From assembly GCA_964362385.1 (NCBI GenBank), contig CAYIEH010000018.1:1-12620 (forward strand): a DNA stretch of 12,620 bases, written 5' to 3'. Below the pieces are notes generated by a model. The model saw only the letters and a list, made by a program, of their open reading frames with translations. It did not search any database and was not told the DNA's origin. The position numbers and the translations under genes were made by a program. Of the stretch, positions 12,281-12,620 are shown one piece after another. Each line of letters starts with the position of its first letter. Position 1 is the first letter of the stretch. This DNA is from CAYIEH01 sp964362385. GTDB lineage: Bacteria > Patescibacteriota > Minisyncoccia > UBA6257 > UBA9933.

Positions 12281-12308
12281 CCGCTCGGATAATGTCCTGG
12301 GCGGTTTT
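12281..12308 (+). terminator. terminator of nusA-hppA
   Basis: CCGCTCGG (12281-12288) pairs with CTGGGCGG (12297-12304), including two G-T wobbles, with an 8-base loop and TTTT after it. An A-rich run precedes it. Confidence 0.75.
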
Positions 12309-12601
12309 GCGTGCGGTTGATATTTTTTTATATTTATTCTATTATTTAAAAATAAATTATTGAAATTTATAAATTCTACCCACGCCGTTGGCGGGGCATT
12401 ATAATGCAAAATTAAAAAATCAAAAATCAAAATGACATTTTGACCCGCCTGCCAAAGCCGTTCCGAAATTTTCGTAATATATTACATTTGATAAATATTT
12501 GCCAAAATTTCGGTTTGTTCGGTCTCGCGTCGCCATAGGCTTTGGCCGACGGCACGCGGGCAGGTTATTTACATTTTGAATTAATAGCAGAGAATAGATT
12601 T
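12309..12601. other. AT-rich intergenic region with a large palindromic element
   Basis: No gene is supported here. A minus-strand frame (12248-12430) overlaps the terminator and lacks a ribosome site. The right part holds the nested palindrome described separately. Confidence 0.5.
12444..12565. repeat. nested palindromic element
   Basis: Three palindromes lie one inside another: GCCAAAGCC (12451-12459) with GGCTTTGGC (12538-12546); CCGAAATTTT (12463-12472) with AAAATTTCGG (12504-12513); and GTAATATATTAC (12474-12485), self-complementary. ACCCGCCTGCC at the left end and GCGGGCAGGT at the right end are also roughly complementary. It could fold into a long cruciform or RNA hairpin and shares GCCTGCCAAAGC with the insertion in nusA. 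Confidence 0.6.
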
Positions 12602-12620
12602 ATGCGAAAAATATTATTTA
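12602..12620 (+). CDS. possible start of the next gene, cut by the window edge
   Basis: An ATG at 12602 opens a frame (MRKILF...) to the window end. Six codons are too few to identify it, and no clear ribosome site precedes it. Confidence 0.25.

Noticed and set aside
12248..12430. 60-codon minus-strand frame after hppA
   Set aside because: It overlaps the terminator, has no ribosome site and looks like chance in AT-rich DNA.
1..12620. UGA recoding (as in Gracilibacteria)
   Set aside because: Several complete family-length proteins end at TGA, and no recognised gene needs TGA read as glycine.

Overview
The window looks like a chromosomal segment from a small-genome, ultrasmall bacterium of the Patescibacteria/CPR type, most likely Parcubacteria-like. 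This is an inference from gene style, not from a marker phylogeny. The signs are compact single-copy housekeeping genes (ftsH, yebC, ruvC, nusA, a membrane pyrophosphatase), weak or absent Shine-Dalgarno sites on most of them, tRNAs without encoded CCA, a degenerate LAGLIDADG reading frame, and many short palindromic repeats between and inside genes. TGA is used as an ordinary stop (3D-domain gene, DUF192 gene, ruvC), so UGA is not recoded.

Layout. Positions 1-940 hold an AT-rich left edge, then a promoter, a structured leader and a secreted 3D-domain protein with a strong terminator. Positions 960-1910 hold an inverted-repeat element and a BtpA/SgcQ-like TIM-barrel gene. Positions 1910-2500 are a repeat-rich stretch with tRNA-Asp(GUC) on the minus strand and, just upstream of it, a 65-codon LAGLIDADG remnant that appears internally deleted. 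Positions 2514-4480 hold ftsH with its own promoter and terminator. Positions 4488-4740 hold tRNA-Ile with a UAU anticodon, followed by a partial copy of its 3' half that is interrupted by a palindromic element.

Positions 4780-7410 form an accessory zone. It has a cysteine-rich protein with a near-consensus promoter and terminator, bracketed by a 20-21 base direct repeat; an orphan minus-strand gene; a membrane-anchored DUF192 protein; and a run of three small genes, two of them cysteine-rich. These small genes have strong GGAGG-type ribosome sites, unlike the housekeeping genes.

Positions 7457-12308 are core again: yebC-ruvC, then nusA-hppA from one promoter with a long structured leader. 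The pairing yebC-ruvC is a common bacterial arrangement. NusA acts in transcription, YebC in translation or regulation, RuvC in junction resolution, FtsH in membrane proteolysis, and the pyrophosphatase couples PPi hydrolysis to ion pumping.

The most notable pattern is that three successive housekeeping genes (yebC, ruvC, nusA) each appear to carry an in-frame, repeat-like insertion in a permissive position. This resembles the palindromic elements known inside Rickettsia genes. The competing structures in the leaders of the 3D-domain gene and of nusA are also worth attention.
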